From Vibrio natriegens NBRC 15636 = ATCC 14048 = DSM 759 (GTDB taxonomy: Bacteria; Pseudomonadota; Gammaproteobacteria; Enterobacterales; Vibrionaceae), in NCBI RefSeq assembly GCF_035621455.1, contig NZ_CP141822.1:2790001-2854000 (forward strand): a DNA stretch of 64,000 nucleotides, in the 5' to 3' direction. A program made the position numbers and the translations under genes. Below are positions 35,086-46,526 of this stretch, piece by piece. The notes under the pieces are model-generated. The model did not search any database. It had not been told where the DNA came from and worked only from the letters and a program-made list of their open reading frames with translations. Numbering within the stretch: the stretch's first letter is position 1; each line of letters begins with the position of its first letter.

Positions 35086-37653
35086 GTGAAGTTCATAAAG
35101 CGTTTATTTTTATTAACATTGATTTGCATAATTCTTGGAGTCACCACTATTTTTGGCTTCTATCAGTACGTGAAGCCTGAATTACCAGATGTTGCAACTC
35201 TAAAAGACGTTGAATTACAAACACCTATGCAGGTGTTTAGTCAAGACGGGAAGCTGATCGCACAGTTCGGTGAAAAGCGTCGCATTCCTGTAACTTATGA
35301 TGAAATTCCTCAAGACTTGATTCATGCGTTAATCGCAACAGAAGACAGCCGTTTTTACGAGCATCCTGGTATCGACCCAATCGGTATCACTCGTGCTGCA
35401 GTAGTCGTTGCGCTTTCTGGTTCAGCAAAGCAAGGGGCGAGTACCATTACTCAGCAGTTGGCGCGTAATTTCTTCTTATCAAATGAGAAGAAACTCATGC
35501 GTAAAATTAAAGAGATTTTCATCGCAATCCACATTGAGCAATTGCTGAGTAAGCAAGAGATCATGGAACTTTACGTTAACAAGATCTTCCTCGGTTACCG
35601 CTCATATGGTTTTGGTGCAGCTGCGCAGGTTTACTTTGGTAAAAGTCTCAACGAACTGACACTCAGTGAAATCGCAACGTTAGCTGGTATGCCAAAAGCG
35701 CCATCAACCATGAACCCGATTTACTCATTAGAGCGTGCAACTAATCGTCGTAACGTCGTCCTAATGCGTATGCTGGATGAGGATTACATCACTCAAGAAC
35801 AGTACGATGAGGCTCGTAATGAACCTATCGTAGCGCGCTATCACAGTGCGGAAATCGAGTTATCGGCACCGTATGTTGCTGAGTTAGCTCGTGCTTGGGC
35901 GGTGAAAGAGTTCGGTGAAGAAAAAGCTTACACGTCAGGTATGAACATCTACATGACGGTAGATTCAAAACTTCAGGATGCCGCAAACGCTGCTGCCGTA
36001 AATAACCTGCTCGCCTACGATGAACGTCATGGTTATCGTGGTGCCGAAAAAGCGCTTTGGAAAAAAGGTGAAAGTGCCTGGGATACCGAGCAAATTGAAC
36101 AGCACCTTAAGAAGCAGCCTACCTACGGCGACCTTTCTCCTGCAGTAGTAACCAAAGTAGAAGGTAAAACAGCACAGGTATGGGTGAAGAACAACCAGAT
36201 GCAAACGATCCCTTGGTCAGGCATGAACTGGGCACGTAAATACCTAACGGATAATCGTCAGGGCTCAGCGCCAAAATCAGCGCAGGATATTCTCTCTGAA
36301 GGTGATCAGATTTGGGTTCGTGAGATGAGCTCTAGCGATGACGAAGGTAATACGGTACACAATTGGAAGCTGAGTCAGGTTCCGAATGCCAACACCGCGT
36401 TTGTCGCCATGAATCCAGAAAACGGCGCTATCTTGTCTATGGTGGGTGGCTTTAACTTTATCCATAGCAAGTTTAACCGTGCAACCATGTCGGTACGTCA
36501 GGTAGGTTCGAGTATCAAACCGTTCATTTATTCTGCCGCTATTGATAAAGGTCTGACGCTGGCGACGCTCGTCAACGATGCACCTATTAACAAATGGGAT
36601 GCTGGCTCTGGTTCTGCATGGCGACCAAAAAATTCACCGCCAACTTACGGTGGTCCAACTCGCCTTCGTATCGGCCTTGCTCAATCTAAGAACGTAATGG
36701 CTGTTCGTACACTACGCGAAGTGGGTCTGGATGAAACACGTCAATACCTAACACGTTTTGGTTTTGATATTAACGATGTTCCGCGCTCAGAAACCATTGC
36801 TCTTGGTGCTGGTAGCTTAACGCCGATGAAAGTCGCGCAAGGTTATTCCGTGTTTGCCAACGGCGGTTACTACGTCGAACCGTTCTATGTCGACCGAATT
36901 GAAGATGCGTTCGGTGAAGTTCTGTTTAAAGCAAACCCTAAGAGCGTTTGTAAGCAGAACTGCCCACAAGTCGTCGAACAATACACCGAGGATCGCTTTG
37001 CGAATGAGTTTGGTGAACAAGATGTCGAGATTGAAGGGTTAGCAACAGACAACGCGCTAGACAGTGACGAGCCACAATACGCCCCTCAAGTGATTTCACA
37101 AGAAAATGCATTCCTGATGCGTGAAATGATGTACAGCAATATTTGGGGTGGCGGTGACTGGCGAGAAGGCACAGGTTGGAATGGCACAGGTTGGCGTGCA
37201 CAATCTTTGAAACGTCGTGATATTGGCGGTAAGACGGGTACAACGAATGACTCTAAAGATGCCTGGTACAATGGTTACGGCCCTGGTGTTGTAGCTGTCG
37301 CTTGGGTTGGCTTTGACGACCACTCACGAGCGCTTGGCCGTGCTACGGTGAACAGTAACCTTGGTCAAGGCCAAGTATCTGGCGCAGAGGCTGGCGGTAA
37401 AACAGCCGAGCCTGCTTGGATCGACTTTATGCGTGTAGCGCTTGAAAACACACCAGAGCAGAATAAACAGGTTCCGGACAACATTGTACAAGTACGCATT
37501 GATCGTAGTAGCGGTATGCTGACTGACAACGTAGATGGCAGCTCTATGATGGAATACTTTGAGAAAGGTACAGAGCCAACCGAATACTCAGGTAGCTTCT
37601 TGGAAGACAGTATTTACTCCAGCGGTGGTGGAGCAACCGAAGAACTGTTCTAA
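35086..37653 (+). CDS. mrcA: penicillin-binding protein 1A
   Basis: An 855-residue bifunctional peptidoglycan synthase. A membrane anchor (residues 7-28) is followed by the glycosyltransferase domain (EDSRFYEHPGIDPIG and GASTITQQLARN), a regulatory OB-like insert, and the transpeptidase domain with the serine motif SSIKPF, SKN (QSKNVMAVR) and KTGT (GGKTGTTND). Length is close to E. coli PBP1A (850). It starts with GTG (35086), with CAGGGA upstream. Divergent from pilMNOPQ, as is usual in gammaproteobacteria. Confidence 0.97.
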   Translation: MKFIKRLFLLTLICIILGVTTIFGFYQYVKPELPDVATLKDVELQTPMQVFSQDGKLIAQFGEKRRIPVTYDEIPQDLIHALIATEDSRFYEHPGIDPIGITRAAVVVALSGSAKQGASTITQQLARNFFLSNEKKLMRKIKEIFIAIHIEQLLSKQEIMELYVNKIFLGYRSYGFGAAAQVYFGKSLNELTLSEIATLAGMPKAPSTMNPIYSLERATNRRNVVLMRMLDEDYITQEQYDEARNEPIVARYHSAEIELSAPYVAELARAWAVKEFGEEKAYTSGMNIYMTVDSKLQDAANAAAVNNLLAYDERHGYRGAEKALWKKGESAWDTEQIEQHLKKQPTYGDLSPAVVTKVEGKTAQVWVKNNQMQTIPWSGMNWARKYLTDNRQGSAPKSAQDILSEGDQIWVREMSSSDDEGNTVHNWKLSQVPNANTAFVAMNPENGAILSMVGGFNFIHSKFNRATMSVRQVGSSIKPFIYSAAIDKGLTLATLVNDAPINKWDAGSGSAWRPKNSPPTYGGPTRLRIGLAQSKNVMAVRTLREVGLDETRQYLTRFGFDINDVPRSETIALGAGSLTPMKVAQGYSVFANGGYYVEPFYVDRIEDAFGEVLFKANPKSVCKQNCPQVVEQYTEDRFANEFGEQDVEIEGLATDNALDSDEPQYAPQVISQENAFLMREMMYSNIWGGGDWREGTGWNGTGWRAQSLKRRDIGGKTGTTNDSKDAWYNGYGPGVVAVAWVGFDDHSRALGRATVNSNLGQGQVSGAEAGGKTAEPAWIDFMRVALENTPEQNKQVPDNIVQVRIDRSSGMLTDNVDGSSMMEYFEKGTEPTEYSGSFLEDSIYSSGGGATEELF

Positions 37654-37672
37654 AACCTGCACAATAAACAAC

Positions 37673-37701
37673 AAGGGGAGCCAATAGCTCCCCTTTTTTA
37701 T
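37673..37701 (+). terminator. terminator after mrcA
   Basis: A 9-bp stem AAGGGGAGC / GCTCCCCTT with a 5-base loop (37673-37695) is followed by TTTTT. It also lies directly past the oxyR stop on the other strand, where only a TTGTTGTTTATT tract follows. Confidence 0.88.
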
Positions 37702-37716
37702 ATAAACTCATCGCTG

Positions 37717-38625
37717 TTAAGCGGCAATAGAAGATGGGTAACTCGCCAGAATATCTTTGATCTTCGCCGCAAGTGCTTCAAAGCGTGCACGCAGTGGTGA
37801 GCCAGGACGGTACACCAGCACAATTTTACGAGTGGGCGTCGGATTTACCGCTGGAATGTAACTAACGCCATCTTTTTGCTTTTCATGTGGCAGTGATAGC
37901 TGAGGTAACAAAGTAATCCCAGCGCCTGCAGCCACCATATTACGCAGCGTCTCTAAACTCGTGGCTTTGAATCGCTCATCATCTTTTGCACCTGCCGCAA
38001 AACAAAAGCCGAGCGCCTGATCACGTAAGCAATGGCCATCTCCGAGAGCCAGTACCGTCTTCCCCTTAAGGGACATCATGTCAATTTTATCTAACGATGC
38101 CCATTCATGATCGCAAGGTACTGCCACACTTAACGGCTCGTTATACACCTCGATCTCTTTGAATGGTTCGGTTTCTGCCACGGACGCCAGTACCAGACAA
38201 TCCAACTTACCATCTTCCAACTGATGCACCAGTTGCTGGGTTTGCGCTTCATGTAGGAATAACTCCAGATCCGGAAATTCAACTTTTAGATCTGGCAGGA
38301 TTTTAGGTAATAAGTAAGGACCGACTGTAGGTATAAAGCCAATATGCAATGGACCGGTCATCGCGCCATTTTGGCCGCTCGCCATGTCCTTAAACATTTT
38401 CACTTCACTTAAAATACGTTTTGCTTGATCCACCAGTTGTAAACCAGAGTCAGTAAACAGCACTCGGCGGCTGCTACGCTCCAAAAGCGTTGTTCCAAGC
38501 TCGTCTTCTAACTTACGAATTTGTCCGCTAAGGGTCGGCTGGCTGACAAAACATGCTTCTGCCGCCTTACGGAAGTGTTTATGTTCCGCAAGCGCGACGA
38601 GGTACTCAAAGTCCCTAATATTCAT
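37717..38625 (-). CDS. oxyR: hydrogen peroxide-sensing regulator OxyR
   Basis: A 302-residue LysR-type activator. The winged helix-turn-helix (residues 5-60, VALAEHKHFRKAAEACFVSQPTLSGQIRKLE) binds DNA. The redox cysteines are at 199 and 208 (GDGHCLRDQALGFC), exactly the E. coli positions, so the peroxide switch is intact. It is divergent from the peroxiredoxin-glutaredoxin gene, with an OxyR operator between them that probably also controls oxyR itself. Confidence 0.97.
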   Translation of the reverse strand: MNIRDFEYLVALAEHKHFRKAAEACFVSQPTLSGQIRKLEDELGTTLLERSSRRVLFTDSGLQLVDQAKRILSEVKMFKDMASGQNGAMTGPLHIGFIPTVGPYLLPKILPDLKVEFPDLELFLHEAQTQQLVHQLEDGKLDCLVLASVAETEPFKEIEVYNEPLSVAVPCDHEWASLDKIDMMSLKGKTVLALGDGHCLRDQALGFCFAAGAKDDERFKATSLETLRNMVAAGAGITLLPQLSLPHEKQKDGVSYIPAVNPTPTRKIVLVYRPGSPLRARFEALAAKIKDILASYPSSIAA

Positions 38626-38651
38626 AACACACGATTCGCTTCTATTTAGTG

Positions 38652-38688
38652 ATAGTTAACACCTATCAAAACCATAACACTAAACGAT
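38652..38688 (+). promoter_or_regulatory. OxyR operator
   Basis: The sequence reads ATAG-N7-CTAT-N7-ATAA-N7-CGAT, matching the OxyR consensus of four ATAG/CTAT quarter-sites at 7-base spacing, with one change in each of the last two. It lies 26 bases upstream of oxyR and about 95 bases before the peroxiredoxin start. The spacing is exact, so this is a strong call. Confidence 0.85.
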
Positions 38689-38783
38689 TACAGCTATCAA
38701 AAGATTTTTATCATAATAAGCCTAATCAAACAGAACAGACACGAGCCGAACGCTCACGACTAAAAAGAATTAAAAGGAACACT

Positions 38784-39512
38784 ATGTCTATCTCTAAAGA
38801 AGGTCAGAACATCCCACAAGTTACTTTCCCTACTCGTCAAAACGGCAACTGGGTTAATCTCACCACGGATGAGCTTTTCAAAAACAAAACGGTCATCGTA
38901 TTCAGTTTACCAGGCGCGTTTACTCCGACTTGTTCTTCAAGCCATTTGCCTCGCTACAACGAACTGCTTCCAGTATTTAAAGAACACGGCGTGGATGAAA
39001 TTTTATGTGTATCAGTCAATGACACGTTTGTAATGAACGCATGGAAACAAGAGCAAGAAGCGGAAAACATTACCTTCATCCCTGACGGCAACGGTGAATT
39101 CACCGAGGGTATGGGAATGCTGGTTGATAAAAGTGAACTAGGCTTTGGTAAACGCTCTTGGCGTTACAGCATGTTGGTGAAAAATGGTGTGGTTGAAAAA
39201 ATGTTTGTTGAACCTAATGAGCCAGGCGACCCGTTTAAAGTGTCAGATGCGGATACAATGCTCAACTACATCGCTCCTGACTACAAGACGCAGGAATCAA
39301 TTACGGTCTTCACCAAGCCAGGTTGCCCATTCTGCGTGAAAGCGAAGCAGAACCTTATTGATAAAGGGCTTCAGTATGAAGAAGTGATCCTGGGTAAAGA
39401 TGCAACGACGGTAAGCCTACGCGCGATCTCAGGCCGTACTACTGTGCCTCAGGTATTCATTGGTGGTCGACTCATTGGCGGCAGCGAAGAGCTGGAAACC
39501 TACTTAGGCTAA
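38784..39512 (+). CDS. peroxiredoxin-glutaredoxin fusion peroxidase
   Basis: A 242-residue hybrid peroxidase. The N-terminal peroxiredoxin 5 domain (1-165) has the peroxidatic Cys50 in [14 protein letters not shown]. The C-terminal glutaredoxin domain (172-242) has CPFC (181-184), TVPQVFIGG and GGSEELE. The fusion reduces hydroperoxides with glutathione without a separate glutaredoxin, as in the Haemophilus PGdx. The ATG at 38784 has AAAAGGA upstream; a longer reading adds 45 low-complexity residues that overlap the OxyR operator. Control by OxyR is supported by that operator. Confidence 0.95.
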   Translation: MSISKEGQNIPQVTFPTRQNGNWVNLTTDELFKNKTVIVFSLPGAFTPTCSSSHLPRYNELLPVFKEHGVDEILCVSVNDTFVMNAWKQEQEAENITFIPDGNGEFTEGMGMLVDKSELGFGKRSWRYSMLVKNGVVEKMFVEPNEPGDPFKVSDADTMLNYIAPDYKTQESITVFTKPGCPFCVKAKQNLIDKGLQYEEVILGKDATTVSLRAISGRTTVPQVFIGGRLIGGSEELETYLG

Positions 39513-39546
39513 ACCAGCCTCATTACTCAAATTACAGATAGAAAAA

Positions 39547-39576
39547 AGCCCCAAAATCAATATCGATTCTGGGGCT
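39547..39576. terminator. terminator between the peroxiredoxin gene and argHA
   Basis: A 12-bp stem AGCCCCAAAATC / GATTCTGGGGCT with one mismatch lies at 39547-39576, flanked by six As on the left and CTCTTAGATTCTT on the right. The T tract is better for the minus strand, though argHA ends 150 bases away; it could serve both. Confidence 0.65.
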
Positions 39577-39725
39577 CTCTTAGATTCTTCTAAGAAAAAG
39601 CAGTGGTACTTTAATAGACCCGGCTTCCTCTTAAAGGTTCCATCTTTTTTCGAATTTTTTAGCAAATACTTATGTAACGATATCGCCACTCAGTTATGTT
39701 ATTGAATGCTAAAACGATCGACCAT

Positions 39726-41639
<1,914 letters not shown>

Positions 41640-41719
41640 CTAATTAGTGATGACTAAATTGATGGTCATTTGCTCACTTTTTCTTATAGGCCAACGTTAC
41701 GGCAATTTGAAGAAAAAAT

Positions 41720-41754
41720 AAAGTATAAATTCAATATTTTTACATATCTATTCA
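41720..41754 (-). promoter_or_regulatory. tandem ArgR boxes upstream of argHA
   Basis: On the minus strand TGAATAGATATGTA (41754-41741) and TGAATTTATACTTT (41733-41720) resemble the ARG box (TGAAT-N4-ATTCA), each with one good half-site. Their starts are 21 bases apart, the spacing for an 18-base box plus 3 in E. coli arg operators. They lie 120 bases before the argHA start. Confidence 0.65.
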
Positions 41755-41794
41755 CGACAATTTAGTTTCATACACATAAAAACGCGTTGAAAAC

Positions 41795-41827
41795 AAAAAG
41801 ACCTGCCAATCAATGGCAGGTCTTTTT
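41795..41827 (-). terminator. terminator after argG
   Basis: A 14-bp stem AAAAAGACCTGCCA / TGGCAGGTCTTTTT with a 5-base loop lies 19 bases beyond the argG stop. The minus-strand run of Ts is part of the stem. It separates argCBG from argHA. Confidence 0.9.
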
Positions 41828-41846
41828 AATCAATGATGAAATATGC

Positions 41847-43061
41847 TTATTTCTTCTGGCTGTTCAGAGCGCGGATACGGCTTGATAGCGAGTAAAGACG
41901 GATGAAACCACCAGCATGGCTTTGGTCGTAAACCTCGTCCTCACCGAAGGTAGCAAACTCTTCTGAGTACAAGCTGTTGTCAGAACGTTTTTGAGTAACC
42001 GTTGCCTGACCTTTGTATAGCTTAACAACCACTTCGCCATTCACATCTTGAGCCAGCTCTTCTGAAGCCGCTAGGATTGACTTACATAGTGGCGTGAACC
42101 AACGACCATCGTACACAAGGTGAGAAGCTTTAAGACCTAGCTCTTCACGGAATTCGAATGATGATTTGTCTAGCACTAGCTGCTCAACGGCACGCAGTGC
42201 TTCCATCATGATGGTGCCTCCAGGAGTTTCGTAACAACCACGAGACTTCATACCTACCAAACGGTTTTCTACGATATCGATACGACCAACACCGTGCTTC
42301 GCGCCTTTCTCGTTTAGGTAAACTAGCGCATTGTATGGCGTCATTGCTTCGCCATCTACTGCAACCACGGCACCTTTCTCAACTTTTAGCGTCACGTATT
42401 CAGCTTCGTTTGGCGCTTGCTCTGGATCAACTGTCCATACCCAGCAGTCTTCGTTTGGTGCATTCCAAGTATCTTCTAGTACGCCACCTTCGGTTGAGAT
42501 GTGCCATGCGTTTGCATCACGTGAGTAAATCTTAGTCAGAGACGCTGAACAAGGAATGTTACGCTCAGCCAGGTAATCCAGACATTGCTCACGGCTTACT
42601 AGATCCCATTCACGCCAAGGCGCGATAACATGGAGATCTGGTGCTAGTGCTGCAAACGCACCTTCAAAACGAACCTGATCGTTACCTTTACCAGTACAGC
42701 CGTGACACAGTGCGTCAGCGCCAACTTTACGAGCAACTTCAACCTGCGCTTTCGCGATGATTGGACGCGCCATTGAAGTACCTAGCAGGTATTTGCCTTC
42801 GTAGTAAGCGCCAGTTTTTAGCGTTGGGTAGACATAGTCTGCAACCATTTCTTCTTTCAGGTCAGCGATGTAACACTCAGATGCACCTGATGCTTTCGCT
42901 TTCGCTTCAATGCCTTCTAGCTCTTCTGCGCCCTGACCTACATCTGCTACAAACGCAACAACTTCACAGTTGTAGTTCTCTTTTAGCCACGGGATGATTA
43001 CTGAAGTATCTAGACCGCCTGAGTATGCGACTACTACTTTATTTACGTTCACTTTGCTCAT
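41847..43061 (-). CDS. argG: argininosuccinate synthase
   Basis: A 404-residue enzyme joining citrulline and aspartate with ATP. It has the ATP-binding [11 protein letters not shown] (PP-loop), [13 protein letters not shown], and the citrulline/aspartate-binding [18 protein letters not shown]. Length is that of the short bacterial type. The ATG at 43061 has GGAG seven bases upstream; a TTG four codons earlier overlaps that ribosome site. Third gene of argCBG, 89 bases after argB. Confidence 0.97.
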   Translation of the reverse strand: MSKVNVNKVVVAYSGGLDTSVIIPWLKENYNCEVVAFVADVGQGAEELEGIEAKAKASGASECYIADLKEEMVADYVYPTLKTGAYYEGKYLLGTSMARPIIAKAQVEVARKVGADALCHGCTGKGNDQVRFEGAFAALAPDLHVIAPWREWDLVSREQCLDYLAERNIPCSASLTKIYSRDANAWHISTEGGVLEDTWNAPNEDCWVWTVDPEQAPNEAEYVTLKVEKGAVVAVDGEAMTPYNALVYLNEKGAKHGVGRIDIVENRLVGMKSRGCYETPGGTIMMEALRAVEQLVLDKSSFEFREELGLKASHLVYDGRWFTPLCKSILAASEELAQDVNGEVVVKLYKGQATVTQKRSDNSLYSEEFATFGEDEVYDQSHAGGFIRLYSLSSRIRALNSQKK

Positions 43062-43150
43062 TTTTTTCTCCAAATTTAACTGGCTCTGCTCTCGGCGGTC
43101 AGTGCCAACTACTTCCTAATGTTTAATTCTTTAAATTCTTTACTGCGACG

Positions 43151-43942
43151 TTATTGAGGCAGAAATTGCGTACCGATGCTCTGACCAGCAAATAGCTGCT
43201 CCAGCTTCTCAGGGTAACGCCAGGTTGCTACTTCGATAGGACGACCAAGATCATTGGCTGCCTCCAAAGCGGCTTTAACTTTGACGATCATGCCGTCAGT
43301 GATCACATGACCTTCGATCAATGCATCGGCTTCTTTTTCAGACAAGCTTTTGATCAAGTGACCTTTACCATCCAAAACGCCGCTTACATCTGAAAGCAGA
43401 ACCAACTCTGCATCCAGTGCACCAGCAACCGCAACGGCCGCTTGATCCGCATTGACGTTCATCAGTTGACCTTCTTTTGTCAGGCCAATTGAACTGATGA
43501 TTGGCAGCGCACCGGTGTTTAAGATCGCTTGGATCAGTGTTGAATCACCCGGAGAGGCTTTACCTACTGCGCCCAACTCTGGATCGAGTTCTTCCACCTG
43601 ACATAAACCGCCATCCGCTAAGCTCATGCCCACTGCGTTAAGACCGTCTGCAATCGCCTGACCTTGTAGTAACTTATTAGCTGTACCCGCTAGTGCTCCT
43701 GCAATAACTGGAATTTGATCGTATGGCGTCACGCGTAATCCGTGCTTCTTTACGGTTTCGAGCTGCAACTTGCTCATTAGCTCGTCCACCAAGTAGCCAC
43801 CGCCATGAACGATGGCGATTTGTCGCTGCGCCGAACTCTGATAGGCCGCGATGGCACCAAAAAGTTGGCTTAAGGTTTTTGTGCAAGATAAAGCTGCACC
43901 GCCTAGCTTAATGACTAATGGAGCTTGATTGGTTTGCGTCAT
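43151..43942 (-). CDS. argB: acetylglutamate kinase
   Basis: A 263-residue amino acid kinase-fold enzyme phosphorylating N-acetylglutamate. It shows [12 protein letters not shown] (phosphate binding), [12 protein letters not shown], and [29 protein letters not shown]. It lacks the N-terminal helix that confers arginine inhibition, consistent with the E. coli-type kinase. The ATG at 43942 has GAGGGA upstream and lies 21 bases after argC. Confidence 0.96.
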   Translation of the reverse strand: MTQTNQAPLVIKLGGAALSCTKTLSQLFGAIAAYQSSAQRQIAIVHGGGYLVDELMSKLQLETVKKHGLRVTPYDQIPVIAGALAGTANKLLQGQAIADGLNAVGMSLADGGLCQVEELDPELGAVGKASPGDSTLIQAILNTGALPIISSIGLTKEGQLMNVNADQAAVAVAGALDAELVLLSDVSGVLDGKGHLIKSLSEKEADALIEGHVITDGMIVKVKAALEAANDLGRPIEVATWRYPEKLEQLFAGQSIGTQFLPQ

Positions 43943-43963
43943 TGCTTTTCCCTCTATCAACGA

Positions 43964-44968
43964 CTACAGCAACGCTGTCAGTTCTGGGTAACCGTAATGA
44001 ATATTTAAACATTGCATCGCTTGACTTGATGCACCTTTAAGTAGGTTGTCGATGGCAGAAATCACAATCACGTGTTCGCCTTGAACCTTCCAGCCGATAT
44101 CGCAGAAAGGTGTATTTTCAACATCCTGAATACGTGGAATACCATCGCCTTTTAGACGTACCGCAGGCTTGCCTTGATACGCTTGTTCGAACGCCTGAGT
44201 CACTTGCTCTGCAGTCACACCTGCGGACAACTTCATTGTGATGGTGGCTAGAATGCCACGCTTAAAGTTGCCCAGATGAGGCGTAAAAATCACATCACAA
44301 CCCAAGTGTTGAGCGATCTCTGGTTGGTGACGGTGGTTGAACACTCCGTAAGGTTGCAGGCTCACTTCGCAGAAGCTGTTGGTCATCGACGCTTTTCTGC
44401 CTGCACCAGACACGCCACTCGTCGCGTTGATCACTGGCCATTGTTGAGTATCCAATAAACCACCTTCTAAAAGGGGCTTGATGGCCAATTGCGATGCTGT
44501 TGGGTAGCAGCCAGCTACCGCGACTAAAGGAGTGTTTTTAATTGCTTCGAAGTTCCACTCCGCTAAGCCGTACACCGCTTTATCTAGCCAGTTGTTAAAT
44601 TGATGCTTGAAGCCATAGAACGTGTCGTAAAAGCCTTCGCTCTGAACACGGAACGCGCCAGATAAATCGAAAACCTGACATCCGGCATCAAGGAAAATTG
44701 GGGCGAGGTCATGGCTGACTTCATGTGCTGTTGCTAAAAACACCACATCAGATTCTTCAGCCACTTGTTTTGGATCGGTTAACGGATTCACTGGCATATC
44801 GATAACGCCAGCTAACTTGCCGTGTAGTTGGGCAATACTTTTTCCTGCATCTACACTGTTGGCGGAAACGTATAAACCTGATAGCGTGAGTTCTGGGTGT
44901 TTGTTAACCATTAAAGCTAACTCTGCGCCGGTGTAACCGCTGGCTCCGATAATCGTGGTTTTTAGCAT
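43964..44968 (-). CDS. argC: N-acetyl-gamma-glutamyl-phosphate reductase
   Basis: A 334-residue NADPH enzyme, third step of arginine synthesis. The NADP-binding [16 protein letters not shown] is at the N-terminus, and the catalytic cysteine lies in [14 protein letters not shown] (about 154). The C-terminal [16 protein letters not shown] is typical. First gene of argCBG, divergent from argE with ArgR boxes between. Confidence 0.97.
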   Translation of the reverse strand: MLKTTIIGASGYTGAELALMVNKHPELTLSGLYVSANSVDAGKSIAQLHGKLAGVIDMPVNPLTDPKQVAEESDVVFLATAHEVSHDLAPIFLDAGCQVFDLSGAFRVQSEGFYDTFYGFKHQFNNWLDKAVYGLAEWNFEAIKNTPLVAVAGCYPTASQLAIKPLLEGGLLDTQQWPVINATSGVSGAGRKASMTNSFCEVSLQPYGVFNHRHQPEIAQHLGCDVIFTPHLGNFKRGILATITMKLSAGVTAEQVTQAFEQAYQGKPAVRLKGDGIPRIQDVENTPFCDIGWKVQGEHVIVISAIDNLLKGASSQAMQCLNIHYGYPELTALL

Positions 44969-45030
44969 TCTATAACATCCGTAAACTTAAAGGCTCAAGT
45001 GACTATTCATATTTAATTTTTGCTATATTT

Positions 45031-45065
45031 TGATTTTTTATTCATTAAATATGATTTAATATGTG
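45031..45065. promoter_or_regulatory. tandem ArgR boxes between argC and argE
   Basis: TGATTTTTTATTCA (45031-45044) and TGATTTAATATGTG (45052-45065) resemble the ARG box TGAAT-N4-ATTCA, with the first matching 9 of 10 key bases. Their starts are 21 bases apart. The location fits repression of both divergent transcripts by ArgR. Confidence 0.7.
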
Positions 45066-45112
45066 TTTTACAGTTTTGTGCTCTGTCTGTCAATAGGAGA
45101 TTTGAAGAATCC

Positions 45113-46249
45113 ATGCAATTACCAACGTTTCTAGAGGTCTATGAAGGACTCATCAGCACCTCTTCGATCAGCTCCACCGACCCAAAATGGGACCAAGGCA
45201 ATGCCAAAGTCATTGAGAAACTCGCATCCTGGTTCAAAGATCTTGGGTTCAGTGTTGAGGTGGTAGAAGTCGAACCTGGCAAACACAATATGATCGCACG
45301 TATGGGCGAAGGCGAAGGTGGCCTCCTCTTAGCCGGTCACAGCGACACGGTGCCATTTGATGAAGGGCGCTGGAACTTCGACCCGCATAAACTGACTGAA
45401 AAAGACAATCGCTTTTACGGTCTGGGTACAGCAGACATGAAAGGCTTCTTTGCCTTCATTTATGAAGCCGTCAAGAAAGTCGATTGGAGTAAACAGAAGA
45501 AGCCACTTTATGTATTAGCGACCTGTGATGAAGAAACCACGATGTTAGGTGCTAGACACTTTACCGCCAATGCGCCTTTTAAACCGGACTACTGCATTAT
45601 TGGCGAACCGACCAGCCTGGTTCCAATTCGTGGCCATAAAGGTCATGTCGCCAACGCCATTCGTGTGACGGGTAAGTCAGGTCATTCATCCGATCCTGCG
45701 CTTGGCGTTAACGCCATTGAGATCATGTATGAAGTGATGTTTGCCATGATGCAGCTACGCGATAAGTTAATTAAAGAGTACCACCACCCGGGGTTTGCTA
45801 TCCCTAACCCAACATTGAACTTGGGCCATATTCACGGTGGTGACAGTGCAAACCGTATTTGTGGCTGCTGCGAATTGCATTACGACGTTCGCCCATTACC
45901 TGGCATTAGCTTAGATGGTCTGGAGAACATGCTGCGCGGAGCTTTAAAAGAAGTGGAAGCCAAATGGCCGGGACGTATTGAGATAGTACCTCTGCACGAA
46001 TCGATTCCGGGTTACGAGTGTCCTCATGACCACCCGTTCATTGGTGGTGTAGAAGAACTGTGTGAAACCAGCTCTCAAACCGTGAACTACTGTACAGAAG
46101 CGCCATTTCTACAGGAACTGTGCCCAACGTTGGTACTTGGACCGGGCTCTATCGATCAGGCCCACCAGCCAGATGAGTTTCTTGCTTTTGATTTTATTGA
46201 CCCGACCATTGATGTACTGTCTAAAGCGATGGTCAAATACTGTTGTTAG
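45113..46249 (+). CDS. argE: acetylornithine deacetylase
   Basis: A 378-residue zinc peptidase (M20 family) that removes the acetyl group to release ornithine. The metal ligands are in [28 protein letters not shown] and [14 protein letters not shown], with the later GEPTS and a C-terminal [14 protein letters not shown]. The ATG at 45113 starts [15 protein letters not shown], as in other ArgE, with GAAGA upstream; a longer reading adds 31 residues across the ArgR boxes and is rejected. Divergent from argCBG. Confidence 0.97.
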   Translation: MQLPTFLEVYEGLISTSSISSTDPKWDQGNAKVIEKLASWFKDLGFSVEVVEVEPGKHNMIARMGEGEGGLLLAGHSDTVPFDEGRWNFDPHKLTEKDNRFYGLGTADMKGFFAFIYEAVKKVDWSKQKKPLYVLATCDEETTMLGARHFTANAPFKPDYCIIGEPTSLVPIRGHKGHVANAIRVTGKSGHSSDPALGVNAIEIMYEVMFAMMQLRDKLIKEYHHPGFAIPNPTLNLGHIHGGDSANRICGCCELHYDVRPLPGISLDGLENMLRGALKEVEAKWPGRIEIVPLHESIPGYECPHDHPFIGGVEELCETSSQTVNYCTEAPFLQELCPTLVLGPGSIDQAHQPDEFLAFDFIDPTIDVLSKAMVKYCC

Positions 46250-46271
46250 CGTAATAAAAAGACAACGAACA

Positions 46272-46295
46272 TGTACAGCTCCGATGAGCTGTACA
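46272..46295 (+). terminator. hairpin after argE, possible terminator
   Basis: A perfect 10-bp stem TGTACAGCTC / GAGCTGTACA with a CGAT loop lies 22 bases past argE. The T tract is weak (GACGGTTCTTTATC), so it may be a weak or factor-dependent terminator. Confidence 0.5.
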
Positions 46296-46526
46296 GACGG
46301 TTCTTTATCACTACAATGAGTTAACCGTTAACACTAATTTAACTTGTTATTTTGTAATTAATTTTCATTTATTACGCCATAGGCCTAGTAACTTTGCTCT
46401 AAATCAGGAGAGAAGCGGAATAATTACAAACATAGTCGGCTTTATTTGACTAGAACTGGTGCTTTTCGCTAGATTGGTGTCTTAACAAGGACAATGGATG
46501 TAGTTTTTTTACGAGGCAGGACGACA

